64,000 nucleotides of DNA from assembly GCA_020635915.1 (NCBI GenBank), contig JACJYU010000003.1, positions 62,001 to 126,000 on the forward strand, read 5' to 3'. The position numbers and the translations under genes were made by a program. Below, piece by piece: positions 51,465-61,603 of this stretch. Each line of letters begins with the position of its first letter. Position 1 is the first letter of the stretch. The stretch comes from Flammeovirgaceae bacterium (GTDB lineage Bacteria; Bacteroidota; Bacteroidia; Cytophagales; Cyclobacteriaceae). The notes below the pieces were generated by a model. That model worked only from the letters and a program-made list of their open reading frames with translations, was not told the origin of the DNA and searched no databases.

Positions 51465-54400
51465 ATGAAAAAAGTTTACTTTATTCTATTTATACTTAGC
51501 TGCGCGTTTTCAGGAAACGGGCAGGACATTGTGCTGAAAGGCAAGGAATTGTTTGGCGACCTTACCGCACGCCAAATTGGTCCGGCCATCATGAGCGGCC
51601 GCATCATTGACCTGGAAAACCACCCCACCAACGACCGGATCATCTATGCAGGTGCCGCAGGAGGTGGCGTATGGAAATCCAGTAATGGGGGCGCCTCTTT
51701 TCAACCTGTTTTTGACGAACATGCCCAGTCCATAGGGAAAATAAAACTGGACCCCAAAGACCCGGATAATGTGGTGTGGGTGGGCACAGGCGAAATTTGG
51801 ACCCGGAACAGTGTGTCCGTAGGCGATGGCCTGTACAAGTCCATAGACGGGGGCGTTACCTGGGAAAAGAAAGGGTTTGAAAAGTCGGAAAGGATCAGCA
51901 GCATAGAGATCAACCCCAACAACACCAAGGAGATGTACGTGGGCGTTTTGGGGGCATTATGGGGCGATAGCGAGGAACGCGGGGTGTATAAATCCACAGA
52001 TGGGGGCGAAACGTGGGCGAAGGTACTGTACATCAACCCTTCCTCCGGCTGTTCGGATGTGGTGATGGACCCGAAAGACCCCAATGTGCTTTACAGCAGT
52101 ATGTGGGAATTCAGGAGGACCGCCTGGTCATTTAGTTCGGGTGGCGCAAACAGTGCCCTGTACAAATCCACCGATGGCGGAAAAACCTGGGCAAAAATCC
52201 ATAACGGCTTTCCATCTGGCAACCTGGGGCGCATTGCGTTTGCCATTGCCCCTTCCAACAACAATATACTATATGCGGCCATTGAAGCCGCAAAGGACGA
52301 AGACAAGGGGCTTTACAGGAGTGATGATGCGGGCGCCACATGGAAGCACCTCAACAATGACTTTGGCCTGGTGGTGCGCCCTTTCTATTTTTCGCGGATC
52401 GTGGTTGACCCCAGGAACCCCGATGTGGTGGTCAAGGCCGGCTTGTTTGGCTCCATCAGCAGGGATGGTGGCAAGTCGTTCAAAGGTTTGGGGAACATGC
52501 ATGCCGATATACACGATTTTGTTTTTGATATAAAAAACTCCGACCGGATGTATGCCGCCACCGATGGGGGCGTGTACCGCACCTGGGATGGGGGCACCAC
52601 AATGGAAATTGTGGCCAACATCCCAGTATCCCAGTTCTACCACATCAGCCTCGATGACAAAGAGCCGTACAACATTTATGGAGGGCTGCAAGACAACGGT
52701 TCCTGGTACGGGCCTTCCCGGTCACCGGGGGGCATAGAGGCCAGGGACTGGAACAATGTGGGCTTTGGTGACGGTTTTCGTGTGTTGAAACATCCTACCA
52801 AAAACATCATCTACTCGGAAATGCAAGGCGCGGAAAATGTATGGCGCTACGATATAGACAAAAAGCAAACCAAGACCATCCAACCGCTGCCGGTGCAGGG
52901 GGACCCCAAGCTCCGGTTCAACTGGAACGCGCCCATGGCGGTGAGCGACCATAACCCCGACCGCTTTTATATGGGCAGCCAGTTTGTGCACAAGTCTGAC
53001 GATATGGGGGACACCTGGGTGAAAATCTCGCCCGACCTTACCACCAACGATCCTGCCAAGCAAAACCAGGAGGACTCCGGGGGGCTGTCCAAGGACAACT
53101 CCGGGGCGGAAAACCATTGCACTGTTTTCACCATTGCGGAATCGCCCCTGGACGAGAACGTGATATGGGCAGGAACGGACGATGGGAACGTGCAGGTGAC
53201 GCAGGATGGAGGAAAAACCTGGGCCAACACCACTGCCAACATCCCAGGCCTGCCCAAAAATACCTGGTGCTATCACATAGAGGCGAGCGCGCACGACAAA
53301 GCGGTGGCGTATGCAGTGTTTGACGGTCATACACAAAACGACACCAAGCCTTATGTGTACAAAACTTCCGATTTTGGCAAAACATGGGCCTCGCTGGTAA
53401 CGGATGATATCTATGGGTATGCCAAAAATATCCAGGAGGATTTTGTGAAGCCCGGCCTGCTCTTCTTGGGCACGGAGTTTGGGTTGTTTGTCTCTATTGA
53501 CGATGGGAAAAACTGGAGCCGGTTTACCAATAACATGCCGGCAACAGCCGTCCATTATATTGACGAACAAAAGAAGACCAACGATATCGTTATGGCCACC
53601 CACGGGCGGGGCATTATCATCATTGACGATATTAGCCCGCTTCGTGAAATCACGCAGGACGTGCTGAAACAGGATGTTTACTTTTTTAAAACAAAGCCAA
53701 CGGTAATAAGCGAGGAGACCGACTTTGGAAGGACGGCCACCGAAATGGAATTTGTTGGCCCCAACCCCTCGCGCGATGCCAAGATCATTTACTATTTGAA
53801 CAAAAAGCACATTTTTGGAAAGATGAACATTGAAATCCAGGATGTTTCCGGGAAGAAAATGATCGACCTGGCCCCAGGCAAGTCGAAAGGTATTAACATC
53901 GTGTCGTGGAACGGCCTCACACGCCAGCCCAAAATGGCCAAGGCCAAAACCCTTGCCTTTGGTGGGTTTACGCCCATGCGCGCCCCGGCAGGGGAGTACA
54001 AAGTGGTGATGACCAAGGGGAACAACACGTATGAAACGTCCTTGTCGCTGGTGCCTGACCCCAATTCGGTGTGGACGGATGCCGACAGGAAACGCCTGGA
54101 GGATGTTTCCCGCAAGCTCTTCAACATGACGGAAGAGTTGGCCTATATGGTGTATGAAATCGATGAAACGATCGCACACGCTGAAAAAGTGGGCGCCTCC
54201 AGTGCCAGCGCAAAAAAGGCATCAAAACCTTTGATTGACGAACTTACCAAAATCAAAGAGTCGCTGGTGGTCACTACCGGTGACAATTACGTGGGCACCG
54301 CGGAAAAACAATTAAGGGAAAAGCTGGCGGATTTGTACAGCAAAGTGGCATCCGGGTTTGCCCCGCCATCTTCCTCGGAAATGCAAAATTTAAAGCTGCT

Positions 54401-54539
54401 CGAAGACACGTTTAACAAAGCGAAAGCAGAATACTCGTTGACCAAAAGCAGGAGGATAGGAAAGGTGGAAGACCTTGGCGAGAAAAACGGGGTTGGGCAT
54501 ATTCAGCTTATGACTTTTAAAGAATTCATTGAGCGGTAA
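51465..54539 (+). CDS. Secreted VPS10/BNR-repeat beta-propeller protein
   Basis: 1024 residues from ATG at 51465, giving the signal peptide MKKVYFILFILSCAFSGNGQ. Asp-box/BNR repeats recur: YKSIDGGVTWEKKG, YKSTDGGETWAKV, YKSTDGGKTWAKI, YRSDDAGATWKHL, VTQDGGKTWAN, YKTSDFGKTWASL and SIDDGKNWSRF. They form a ten-bladed propeller like sortilin VPS10, up to about residue 720. The rest is an alpha/beta tail with a helical end. Substrate or ligand unknown; often annotated as a glycosyl hydrolase without proof. Confidence 0.88.
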   Translation: MKKVYFILFILSCAFSGNGQDIVLKGKELFGDLTARQIGPAIMSGRIIDLENHPTNDRIIYAGAAGGGVWKSSNGGASFQPVFDEHAQSIGKIKLDPKDPDNVVWVGTGEIWTRNSVSVGDGLYKSIDGGVTWEKKGFEKSERISSIEINPNNTKEMYVGVLGALWGDSEERGVYKSTDGGETWAKVLYINPSSGCSDVVMDPKDPNVLYSSMWEFRRTAWSFSSGGANSALYKSTDGGKTWAKIHNGFPSGNLGRIAFAIAPSNNNILYAAIEAAKDEDKGLYRSDDAGATWKHLNNDFGLVVRPFYFSRIVVDPRNPDVVVKAGLFGSISRDGGKSFKGLGNMHADIHDFVFDIKNSDRMYAATDGGVYRTWDGGTTMEIVANIPVSQFYHISLDDKEPYNIYGGLQDNGSWYGPSRSPGGIEARDWNNVGFGDGFRVLKHPTKNIIYSEMQGAENVWRYDIDKKQTKTIQPLPVQGDPKLRFNWNAPMAVSDHNPDRFYMGSQFVHKSDDMGDTWVKISPDLTTNDPAKQNQEDSGGLSKDNSGAENHCTVFTIAESPLDENVIWAGTDDGNVQVTQDGGKTWANTTANIPGLPKNTWCYHIEASAHDKAVAYAVFDGHTQNDTKPYVYKTSDFGKTWASLVTDDIYGYAKNIQEDFVKPGLLFLGTEFGLFVSIDDGKNWSRFTNNMPATAVHYIDEQKKTNDIVMATHGRGIIIIDDISPLREITQDVLKQDVYFFKTKPTVISEETDFGRTATEMEFVGPNPSRDAKIIYYLNKKHIFGKMNIEIQDVSGKKMIDLAPGKSKGINIVSWNGLTRQPKMAKAKTLAFGGFTPMRAPAGEYKVVMTKGNNTYETSLSLVPDPNSVWTDADRKRLEDVSRKLFNMTEELAYMVYEIDETIAHAEKVGASSASAKKASKPLIDELTKIKESLVVTTGDNYVGTAEKQLREKLADLYSKVASGFAPPSSSEMQNLKLLEDTFNKAKAEYSLTKSRRIGKVEDLGEKNGVGHIQLMTFKEFIER

Positions 54540-54560
54540 TGGCCGGCCATTGGTTTATGA

Positions 54561-54593
54561 AAGGCGCCCCCAAAAAGGGCGCCTTCTTTTTTT
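54561..54593 (+). terminator. Strong rho-independent terminator after the VPS10 gene
   Basis: 9-bp inverted repeat (AAGGCGCCC 54561-54569, GGGCGCCTT 54577-54585), 7-base loop, then C and seven T (54587-54593). Confidence 0.92.
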
Positions 54594-54671
54594 CTTCATG
54601 TCCCATATTAGTGTGATAAGGCTTATAAGTTGGTTAACTTCACGTTTTTACAACAAAAACAAGATAAAAAC

Positions 54672-55388
54672 ATGCCCATAGAAGGAAAGACCGCGTTGGT
54701 AACGGGGGGAAGCAAAGGGATAGGGTTTGGGATTGCCCGGGAACTGATCAAAAAAAGTGTAAAGGTGATGGTCACCAGCAGGAACCAGGCCGAGGCCCGG
54801 GAGGCGGCCGACCGGTTGAACAAGCTGGGGGGTGCTGAGGTAGTGGGCGTGCAAGCCGATGTTCGCGACTACCCCTCGCAAGAGCAGGCCGTCAAAAACC
54901 TGTTGGACAAATGGGGCCAACTCGACATTTTGGTGGCCAATGCGGGCGTGGGGAGGTTTGGCCCTATTGAAACCATGACCCATGGGCAGTGGAACGATAC
55001 CATTGACACCAACCTCACGGGCGTGTTCAACAGTGTAAAAGCCTCATTGGACGCCCTGATAAAATCCAAGGGGTACATCATTACCATCTCAAGCCTTGCG
55101 GGCACCAATTTTTTTGCCGGTGGCGCGGCCTACAATGCCAGCAAATTTGGGCTTACGGGTTTTACCCAATCCATTATGCTGGACTTAAGGAAACATGGGG
55201 TGAAGGTAAGCACCATTATGCCGGGGTCGGTGGCCACCCATTTCAACGACCACGTGCCCGATGCGTCAGACGGCTGGAAAATCCAAACCGAAGACATCGG
55301 CCAGTTGGTAGTTGACCTGCTGGAGATGCCCCCCAGGGCATTGCCCAGCAAGGTGGAGATAAGGCCTTCCCAGCCACCGGGCAAATAG
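54672..55388 (+). CDS. Short-chain dehydrogenase/reductase
   Basis: 238 residues from ATG at 54672; the frame opens 14 codons earlier but only this start fits the SDR beginning (MPIEGKTALVTGGSKGIGFG). Motifs are T-G-x3-G-x-G, LVANAGVGRFG (NAG), and AYNASKFG (Tyr-x3-Lys). Closest in kind to 3-ketoacyl-ACP reductase-like SDRs; the substrate is unknown. Confidence 0.92.
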   Translation: MPIEGKTALVTGGSKGIGFGIARELIKKSVKVMVTSRNQAEAREAADRLNKLGGAEVVGVQADVRDYPSQEQAVKNLLDKWGQLDILVANAGVGRFGPIETMTHGQWNDTIDTNLTGVFNSVKASLDALIKSKGYIITISSLAGTNFFAGGAAYNASKFGLTGFTQSIMLDLRKHGVKVSTIMPGSVATHFNDHVPDASDGWKIQTEDIGQLVVDLLEMPPRALPSKVEIRPSQPPGK

Positions 55389-55594
55389 CCGGAAAAGGGG
55401 CGGCCATGTATTGCGCCCTTTCGGGCTCAACCGTGCCGGCATTGGCGGATGGGGAATTCCTGCCACACCTTGTGGAGCATTACGGGCTTGGGTTGGCGTG
55501 CATACCGAAGCAAACAGGCCTTTAAGTCAAATCAATTAAGATGGCATAGTATTTCCTTACCAGGGTAATGATTTTTAATGATTTTAACCTTATA

Positions 55595-56092
55595 ATGATG
55601 AAAAAATTATTTGTATTGATTGCCTTGTTTATGGCCACCGGCCTTACGGCCTTGCATGCACAAAGTTTGGGACAAACCTATAAAACCGCGTTGGGCCTGA
55701 AAGTCTGGGGGGATGGGGGAGGAATATCCATTAAAAGTTTTGTTGGGCCCGGCCACGCATTGGAAGGCGTGGGGTACTTCTGGGAGCGCGGCACCAGGAT
55801 CGTGGGCCTATACGAATTCCATGGCAGGATCGAAGGGGCGCCAGGCCTCAATTGGTATGTTGGCCCGGGCGTGCACCTTGGCTTTTATAATGACCGGTAT
55901 TATGACGCCCGCTACTATGATGGGGACGGATCGGGGTCGTACATAGGCATTGATGGGGTGCTGGGGCTGGACTATAAGTTTGATGGAGTACCGGTCAACC
56001 TCTCAATAGACTGGCAACCTTCATTCGAATTTGGATCAAACCGGGGATTTATCGGATCATGGGGCGGATTGGGTGTACGGTACACCTTTTGA
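55595..56092 (+). CDS. Small outer-membrane beta-barrel-like protein
   Basis: 165 residues from ATG at 55595 (the ATG at 55598 is an alternative). Signal peptide MMKKLFVLIALFMATGLTALHAQ. The rest has alternating strands with Gly/Tyr/Asp turns (GLNWYVGPGVHLGFYND, YIGIDGVLGLDYKFDG) and ends in an aromatic (GVRYTF), typical of an eight-stranded barrel. No family is recognised. No partner gene is evident. Confidence 0.75.
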   Translation: MMKKLFVLIALFMATGLTALHAQSLGQTYKTALGLKVWGDGGGISIKSFVGPGHALEGVGYFWERGTRIVGLYEFHGRIEGAPGLNWYVGPGVHLGFYNDRYYDARYYDGDGSGSYIGIDGVLGLDYKFDGVPVNLSIDWQPSFEFGSNRGFIGSWGGLGVRYTF

Positions 56093-56250
56093 CCTTGTAG
56101 GGTGTTTGAAACAACGTGCCCCGGGTTTAGGGCAACCCTACCATAAAAACCTTCTTTTTTTTGGAAAAATACCGGGTCATTGCGGGTTACCGTTCGTAAG
56201 GCCATTCCTCATGGCCGTAAGGCAAATCGGGTGCTCGTACAAAAATCATT

Positions 56251-56280
56251 TTGCCCTGGCGGGGCTGTCGCCTATTTTTA
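56251..56280 (+). promoter_or_regulatory. Promoter of the sensor kinase gene
   Basis: TTG 56251-56253 and TATTTTTA 56273-56280, 19-base spacer, one mismatch to the Bacteroidota consensus. It implies a start near 56287, so a coding start as early as 56251 is excluded. Confidence 0.5.
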
Positions 56281-56328
56281 GGGAATATTTTTAACATGGC
56301 GGCATACCATATGGCAGTGGGGAAAGAA

Positions 56329-58290
56329 ATGAAACGGGTACTGGTCCTGGCCTTGTTTTTGGCAACAACGGCCGTATTGGTTGGCTTTAGGCAGGTGGGT
56401 ACCGACTCATTGATACACCGGTGGCGGCAGGTGGAAGCGGGCCGGCTGGAGATGCCGGATAGCCTGCAGGCCAGGTTGTTATGCGCTATCGGGGAGGGCA
56501 TGAGCTATGATGTTCCCGATTCGGCCATCGCCTATTATCAAAAGGCATTGGACATATCCCGGAAAGCAGGCCTTGAGGCATTTACAGGTGATATCCTGAA
56601 CCGGGCCGGCTACGCCCATTATGTCCTGGGCAATTATGACATGGCCCTAACCTTTTACATAAGTGCGCTTGAAGTCCATGAACAGGCCAAGAACGACCCT
56701 GGCATTGCCATGAGCCTGAACAATATATCCATGATATACGAGACACAAAAAAACTTCCAGCAGGCATTGCAGTACCAGTGGGAGTCAATTGTCCATTCCT
56801 TGCGGGCAACAGACCTGGCAAGGCTCACCTCCAACTACTATAACCTCTCCGTCATTCACGATGGCGCACAAAACTATGATAGTGCCCTTTTTTACCTGGC
56901 CCGGGCACTGCGGTTAAGTGAGGACACCGAAAACCACCATCTCTACGCCATGGCCCTGAACAGGAGGGGGGAGGTATACCTGCACATGGGCAGGTACCCC
57001 GAAGCGGAGGAAAGTTACAAGGCCGTGATCGAATACCAAGGGTATCAAAACAAATGGGAAAATTGCTTCGCCTATACCGGGTTGGCCAAGGTAAGCCAGA
57101 AGCTTGGCCACTATGACGAAAGCATTGGCCATGGATTGACCGGCCTAACCCTTGCCCGCCAGGTAAATTCAAAATGGGACATTGTACAAAGCACCCGTAT
57201 CCTTTATGAAAGTTATAAAGCAAAAAAAGACCTGGCCCACGCGCTGGAAATGCACGAACTGCACAAACAGTACAACGATAGCCTATTCAGCGAGGCAAAG
57301 GAAAAAGAGATAAACTTTTTGCACCTCAAACAAAAGGAACTGGAAAGGGCGCAATTGGCAAAGGAAAATGCCCTCAACAAAGCAAAGATAAGGCAAAACT
57401 ACCTTTGGATTTCCTTCTTTGTCGTAATCGTGGCCATCATGGCCATCTGGGGCGTGATCTTATACCGGAACAACAGGCATAAACAGGTACTGAACAAACG
57501 GCTCACCATAAAGAACCAGAACATTGCCGACCGGAACGCAAAAATTGAAAAGCAAAATAAGGAATTGAACGAGCTGAACGAAACAAAAAACCTTTTGCTC
57601 TCCATTATAAGCCACGACCTCAGGAGCCCTATCCACAATATCAAATCCATACTCGAAATCATAAAGAATGGTGGGATAAAGGAAACGGAACAGAAAAAGA
57701 TATTCAATGATTTGTACAAGACGGTTGAAAGTGTCTCCGGCACCATGAACAACATGCTTGCCTGGGCCAGCCGGCAGTTGAATGGTGGCCCCACGCAACA
57801 AACCCGTTTCGGGTTGTGCGAAGTGGTGGACAACCTGGTAGAATTTTTCTTGCTAAGGGCACAGGAAAAAGGCATTGAATTGGTGCACCACCGGGATGAA
57901 ACGGTGCACGCCTGGTTTGATGTGGAACACCTCAAAACCGCCCTGAGGAACATTTTAAGCAATGCCATAAAATTCACCGGCAGGGGAGGGACGGTCAAGG
58001 TCGCCTATCATGTGTCCGATGGAGTGGTCCGGCTTGAGGTGGCCGATACCGGCATCGGCATTGATGCCGATGACATAGGGAATCTCTTTACGTTCAAAGG
58101 GAGGAGCAAAAGCCTGGGCACCAACAATGAGAAAGGCACAGGCATAGGGCTGATGCTGTCCAGGGAATTTATAGAAAGCAACGGTGGTAAAATAGAAGTT
58201 GCCAGCAAGCCAGGGGAGGGGACAAAATTCACGTTGTTGTTGCCCACCACCGGTACCTTAAAAAATGAAGCCACTGCCATGGTGGCTTAG
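56329..58290 (+). CDS. TPR-containing sensor histidine kinase
   Basis: 653 residues from ATG at 56329 (the ATG at 56296 is the alternative). Signal peptide or first helix MKRVLVLALFLATTAVLVG, then about seven TPR repeats (residues 60-330, such as AYYQKALDISRKAGLEAFTG), a helix (ISFFVVIVAIMAIWGVILY), a coiled coil, then HisKA (LSIISHDLRSPIHNIKSILE, phosphorylated His) and HATPase (ILSNAIKFT, ADTGIGIDAD, GTGIGLMLSREFI). The sensor is periplasmic. No response regulator gene is near, so its partner is elsewhere. Confidence 0.92.
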   Translation: MKRVLVLALFLATTAVLVGFRQVGTDSLIHRWRQVEAGRLEMPDSLQARLLCAIGEGMSYDVPDSAIAYYQKALDISRKAGLEAFTGDILNRAGYAHYVLGNYDMALTFYISALEVHEQAKNDPGIAMSLNNISMIYETQKNFQQALQYQWESIVHSLRATDLARLTSNYYNLSVIHDGAQNYDSALFYLARALRLSEDTENHHLYAMALNRRGEVYLHMGRYPEAEESYKAVIEYQGYQNKWENCFAYTGLAKVSQKLGHYDESIGHGLTGLTLARQVNSKWDIVQSTRILYESYKAKKDLAHALEMHELHKQYNDSLFSEAKEKEINFLHLKQKELERAQLAKENALNKAKIRQNYLWISFFVVIVAIMAIWGVILYRNNRHKQVLNKRLTIKNQNIADRNAKIEKQNKELNELNETKNLLLSIISHDLRSPIHNIKSILEIIKNGGIKETEQKKIFNDLYKTVESVSGTMNNMLAWASRQLNGGPTQQTRFGLCEVVDNLVEFFLLRAQEKGIELVHHRDETVHAWFDVEHLKTALRNILSNAIKFTGRGGTVKVAYHVSDGVVRLEVADTGIGIDADDIGNLFTFKGRSKSLGTNNEKGTGIGLMLSREFIESNGGKIEVASKPGEGTKFTLLLPTTGTLKNEATAMVA

Positions 58291-58445
58291 GCCTTGTCCT
58301 TCCCATAGTGCAAATGAGGCTGGCCTTTGCTGTTTTTTCGATCGGCCCTGGTTTTTTGTTTTGAAATGGGCACACGGCCGCCCTTTGGGTATTCCATATT
58401 TATTTTGAAAGCGATACCTTGATCCCTGGCTTTAACCTATAAGAT

Positions 58446-59123
58446 ATGGAAGGGATAATCAACCAATTGGCCTTGAGTATTGAGGATAGTGTTTTTTCAC
58501 GTTCGGAAAAAAGGTCCGTAAAAGCATTGATAGGCAAATACCCGTTGGACGAAGGCCAGCTCAATTTCCTGCGCAGCAAAATTTACGAAATCGCAAGCGG
58601 GAAGGCCACACCTGACAATTACCCGCTTATATTGGAGTGGGTAAAAAATGCCAACAACGCCCTGTTGGGCAAAAAGGAGGGGAAAGCCGATGCGTACTTT
58701 AGCCCCGGGGACGCCTGCCGGAACGCCATTATCAACCAAATCATGTATGCGGCCGAAAAGATAAAAATTTGTGTGTTCACCATCAGTGACGACCGGATCA
58801 CCAGCGCCATCCTGGATGCCTACAAAAGGGGCAAGGCCGTGAGGGTCATAACCGATAATGACAAGGCCGCGGACCTGGGCTCGGACATTGCGCGCCTGGC
58901 GAAAGAAGGGGTCCCGGTGAGGATGGACGCCACGCCCAACCACATGCACCACAAATTTATGGTAGTGGACGATATGGCCCTGGTCACCGGTAGCTACAAC
59001 TGGACGTTGAGTGCCGCAAAATACAACCATGAAAACGTGCTGCTTACGCGGGAAGGGGGTGTGGTAAAGTCATACTTGAAAGAATTTGCCCAGCTCTGGG
59101 AGGCCATGGAGGATTATCCATAA
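58446..59123 (+). CDS. Single-HKD phospholipase D-like protein
   Basis: 225 residues. Residues 1-75 are an uncharacterised helical part. The catalytic half has one HKD motif: HMHHKFMVVDDMALVTGSYN (H-x-K-x4-D, then GSYNW). With one motif it should work as a dimer, as in Nuc or the mitochondrial cardiolipin hydrolase. It may be a nuclease or phospholipase; there is no signal peptide, so it is probably cytoplasmic. Confidence 0.88.
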   Translation: MEGIINQLALSIEDSVFSRSEKRSVKALIGKYPLDEGQLNFLRSKIYEIASGKATPDNYPLILEWVKNANNALLGKKEGKADAYFSPGDACRNAIINQIMYAAEKIKICVFTISDDRITSAILDAYKRGKAVRVITDNDKAADLGSDIARLAKEGVPVRMDATPNHMHHKFMVVDDMALVTGSYNWTLSAAKYNHENVLLTREGGVVKSYLKEFAQLWEAMEDYP

Positions 59124-59189
59124 CGTGGGGCCATTGGAGCCAAATAATTTATTACCTTTTTGTTTTTTTTTCCACCTAATAACCCAAAA

Positions 59190-60329
59190 ATGGACCAATG
59201 GACTGCCCTCGGGGTAACGGCTTTTACCGTGCTCGCGGTATTATGGCTGAGCAAACAAAAAGCACCCTGGATAAAGGGGCTCCTCAATTGGTTCCCGGCC
59301 ATCCTGTTTGCCTACGTTATCCCCGCCTTGTTTACCCACTCCACGGGACTTGATTTGTCGCATGTTTACCTTCACACGGTCAGCCGCAATTGGATTATCC
59401 CGTTTGCCATCCTTACCGTGATGAGCGCCCTGTCCATCCCACAACTAAGGTTGGTGGGCCCCCGGCCCATCATCCTGTTCGTATCGGGATCCATGATCAT
59501 CGCCACGCTCCCGGTCATGTTGGTGTTTTTTGCCACCATTGTCCTGCCCAACGGGTATGGCCTTTTCATGGCACAGGGCTACTGGAAAGGATTGGTGCCC
59601 ATTGTAGGAGGCTGGATAGGGGGCAGCACCAGCCAACTGGTGTTGAAAGAACTGGTGGGCACTCCCGAGCCCTTGTTCCTTTCCGTGTTGGTGCTGGACA
59701 ATATCCTTGTCAACATCTGGACGATACTGATGTTCCAATTGATAAAGAGGAGCGACCAGTTGAATAGGTATTTTGGCATCACCGAAACCATACCGGATTT
59801 TGTGGCCGATGAGGTGAGGCCGGGCAGCCGTACGCTTCGCTCAATAATCATTACCATTTTTGGGATTGTGGTGGTCACGCTGGCCACCAACCTCCTGGTG
59901 GATGATTTTTTATGGAGGGTCATTGTCCTGTCCGTGACAGGCCTCATGTTGGGCAATTTTGTTCCCCGATGGAACCACCCGTTTGTGCTCAAAACCGGTG
60001 GCATATTGATTATCCTGATCATGGCCATCCTGGGGCTGCGGCTCAACTTCAGCGGCCTCTCGTTGCCCATCCCATTTGTCGTCATTGCCCTGGTGTGGAT
60101 TGTGGCCCACTACCTGTTCATGATGGCGGTGGCACGCATAATGGGGCTGCACATGGCCTGGGTGCCCATCGCCAGCATGGCCAACCTCGGGGGCATTTCC
60201 ACGGCCCCTGCCGTTACATCGGCCTACAATGAGGAGTGGATGCCCCACGCCATTTTGCTGGCCATCCTAAGCATGGTTTCCGGCACGGCCTGGGGCATGT
60301 TTACCATATACCTGTTTGGCTTGTTTTGA
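59190..60329 (+). CDS. DUF819 family membrane protein
   Basis: 379 residues from ATG at 59190; the frame opens upstream only in a T-rich stretch. About ten helices. Family features are GGWIGGSTSQLVLKELVG and VLVLDNILVNIWTILMF in the middle, and MANLGGISTAPAVTSAYNEE near the end, repeats that suggest a pseudosymmetric transporter. No substrate is known. Confidence 0.9.
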   Translation: MDQWTALGVTAFTVLAVLWLSKQKAPWIKGLLNWFPAILFAYVIPALFTHSTGLDLSHVYLHTVSRNWIIPFAILTVMSALSIPQLRLVGPRPIILFVSGSMIIATLPVMLVFFATIVLPNGYGLFMAQGYWKGLVPIVGGWIGGSTSQLVLKELVGTPEPLFLSVLVLDNILVNIWTILMFQLIKRSDQLNRYFGITETIPDFVADEVRPGSRTLRSIIITIFGIVVVTLATNLLVDDFLWRVIVLSVTGLMLGNFVPRWNHPFVLKTGGILIILIMAILGLRLNFSGLSLPIPFVVIALVWIVAHYLFMMAVARIMGLHMAWVPIASMANLGGISTAPAVTSAYNEEWMPHAILLAILSMVSGTAWGMFTIYLFGLF

Positions 60330-60585
60330 GGGGCGCGCGAGGGGGAACTATTTGCATAACGGCTTGTTATACACATACTTAATGACTATTTCTTAGGATT
60401 ATGGTCCTGTTTTTTGTACCTTTGCTGGCGTTTTATGCGTATTTCCCTCGAAATTGCCCATCTTTTGTCATCCGCCTGCTTAAGTACCCAACCGGAACCT
60501 GACGGCCATAGGACAGGGGGTGGCATGGTGGAAAAAAAGGCATGGAGCCGTTATTTTTTTATATAAACTATTAATTTATACTTTA
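60330..60585. other. rpoD leader region
   Basis: 256 bases between DUF819 and rpoD. TACCTTTG at 60417-60424 is an exact TAnnTTTG element, without a TTG at the ideal distance. If used, rpoD has a leader of about 155 bases. No hairpin or small gene stands out. Confidence 0.4.
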
Positions 60586-61452
60586 ATGCGTCAACTCAAG
60601 ATAACCAAGCAGATAACCAATCGGGAAACGCAATCACTCGACAAATACCTGAGTGAGATTGCCAGGATTGATTTGATTACTGCCGAAATGGAGGTCCAAC
60701 TGGCAAAGCGGATAAGGGAGGGGGACAAAGTGGCCTTGGAGAAAATGGTGAACGCCAATTTGCGCTTTGTGGTATCGGTGGCCAAGCAGTACCAAAACCA
60801 CGGCTTGACTTTAAGTGACCTGATCAATGAAGGGAACCTGGGGCTGATCAAGGCGGCCACGCGTTTTGACGAGACCCGCGGGTTTAAGTTTATCTCTTAT
60901 GCGGTGTGGTGGATACGCCAAAGTATTTTGCAGGCCCTGGCGGAGCAGTCCAGGATAGTGCGCCTGCCGCTCAACCGAGTGGGCTCCCTGAACAAGATCA
61001 ACAATGCTTTTTCGGAGTTGGAGCAAAAGCACCAGCGTGAGCCTACGGAAGAAGAGCTGGCCGAAATTATGGAGATGACCCCGGACGAGATCAGGACCAA
61101 CCTGGCATTCAGGGCCCGCAAGGTCTCCATGGACGCACCATTTGCACAAGGGGACGGGGACGGCACCCTGTTGGATATCATGGAAGACGAGGACGCTGAC
61201 GTTCCTGATTCCGAGCTGATGACCAATTCGCTGCAGACCGAGGTAAAGCGGGCGCTGGCCACATTGAGCGAGCGCGAGGCGGCCGTCATCTCCCTGTACT
61301 ATGGGCTGTCGGGAGGCCAGGCCGTTACCCTGGAAGAGATTGCGGACCAGTTTGACCTGACCCGGGAGCGGGTACGGCAGATCAAGGAGAAGGCCACGCG
61401 CAAACTCAGGCAGTCCTCCCGGAGCAAGGAACTAAAAGCCTACCTGGGGTAG
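60586..61452 (+). CDS. rpoD: Primary sigma factor RpoD/SigA, short Bacteroidota type
   Basis: 288 residues from ATG at 60586, which gives the standard Bacteroidota start MRQLKITKQITNRETQSLD. It has no region 1.1. Region 2 is NLRFVVSVAKQYQNHGLTLS with DLINEGNLGLIKAATRFD and FISYAVWWIRQSILQAL; region 3 spans NKINNAFSELEQKHQREPTE; region 4 holds VTLEEIADQFDLTRERVRQI. It directs RNA polymerase to housekeeping promoters of the TTG/TAnnTTTG kind found in this window. Confidence 0.97.
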   Translation: MRQLKITKQITNRETQSLDKYLSEIARIDLITAEMEVQLAKRIREGDKVALEKMVNANLRFVVSVAKQYQNHGLTLSDLINEGNLGLIKAATRFDETRGFKFISYAVWWIRQSILQALAEQSRIVRLPLNRVGSLNKINNAFSELEQKHQREPTEEELAEIMEMTPDEIRTNLAFRARKVSMDAPFAQGDGDGTLLDIMEDEDADVPDSELMTNSLQTEVKRALATLSEREAAVISLYYGLSGGQAVTLEEIADQFDLTRERVRQIKEKATRKLRQSSRSKELKAYLG

Positions 61453-61460
61453 CCAGGTAA

Positions 61461-61541
61461 TAAAAGCATAATTTCAGAGGGGCCCGGTAGGTTCCTTTTT
61501 TTATTTAATCCCGGTAGGTTCCCCTGGCCTTAAAAGCATAA
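61461..61541. repeat. Two short direct repeats after rpoD
   Basis: TAAAAGCATAA occurs at 61461-61471 and 61531-61541, and CCCGGTAGGTTCC at 61483-61495 and 61510-61522. In the second pair the order is reversed, so it is not a simple tandem copy. Role unknown. Confidence 0.6.
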
Positions 61542-61603
61542 CGCAACCAGGGGCAATTTTGCTTTTTCCGAAAATTTACACGCTCCCCGGGCAAACCCTT
61601 TTT

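Noticed and set aside
52722..54179. Long minus-strand open frame of 485 codons opposite the VPS10 gene
   Set aside because: It is rich in His, Gly and Val with no domain or signal, and lies wholly opposite a well supported gene; such frames are common in GC-rich codon-biased DNA.
55406..55525. 39-residue plus-strand frame between the SDR and the small barrel gene
   Set aside because: It has an ATG but no binding site, domain or membrane segment, so it cannot be told from chance.
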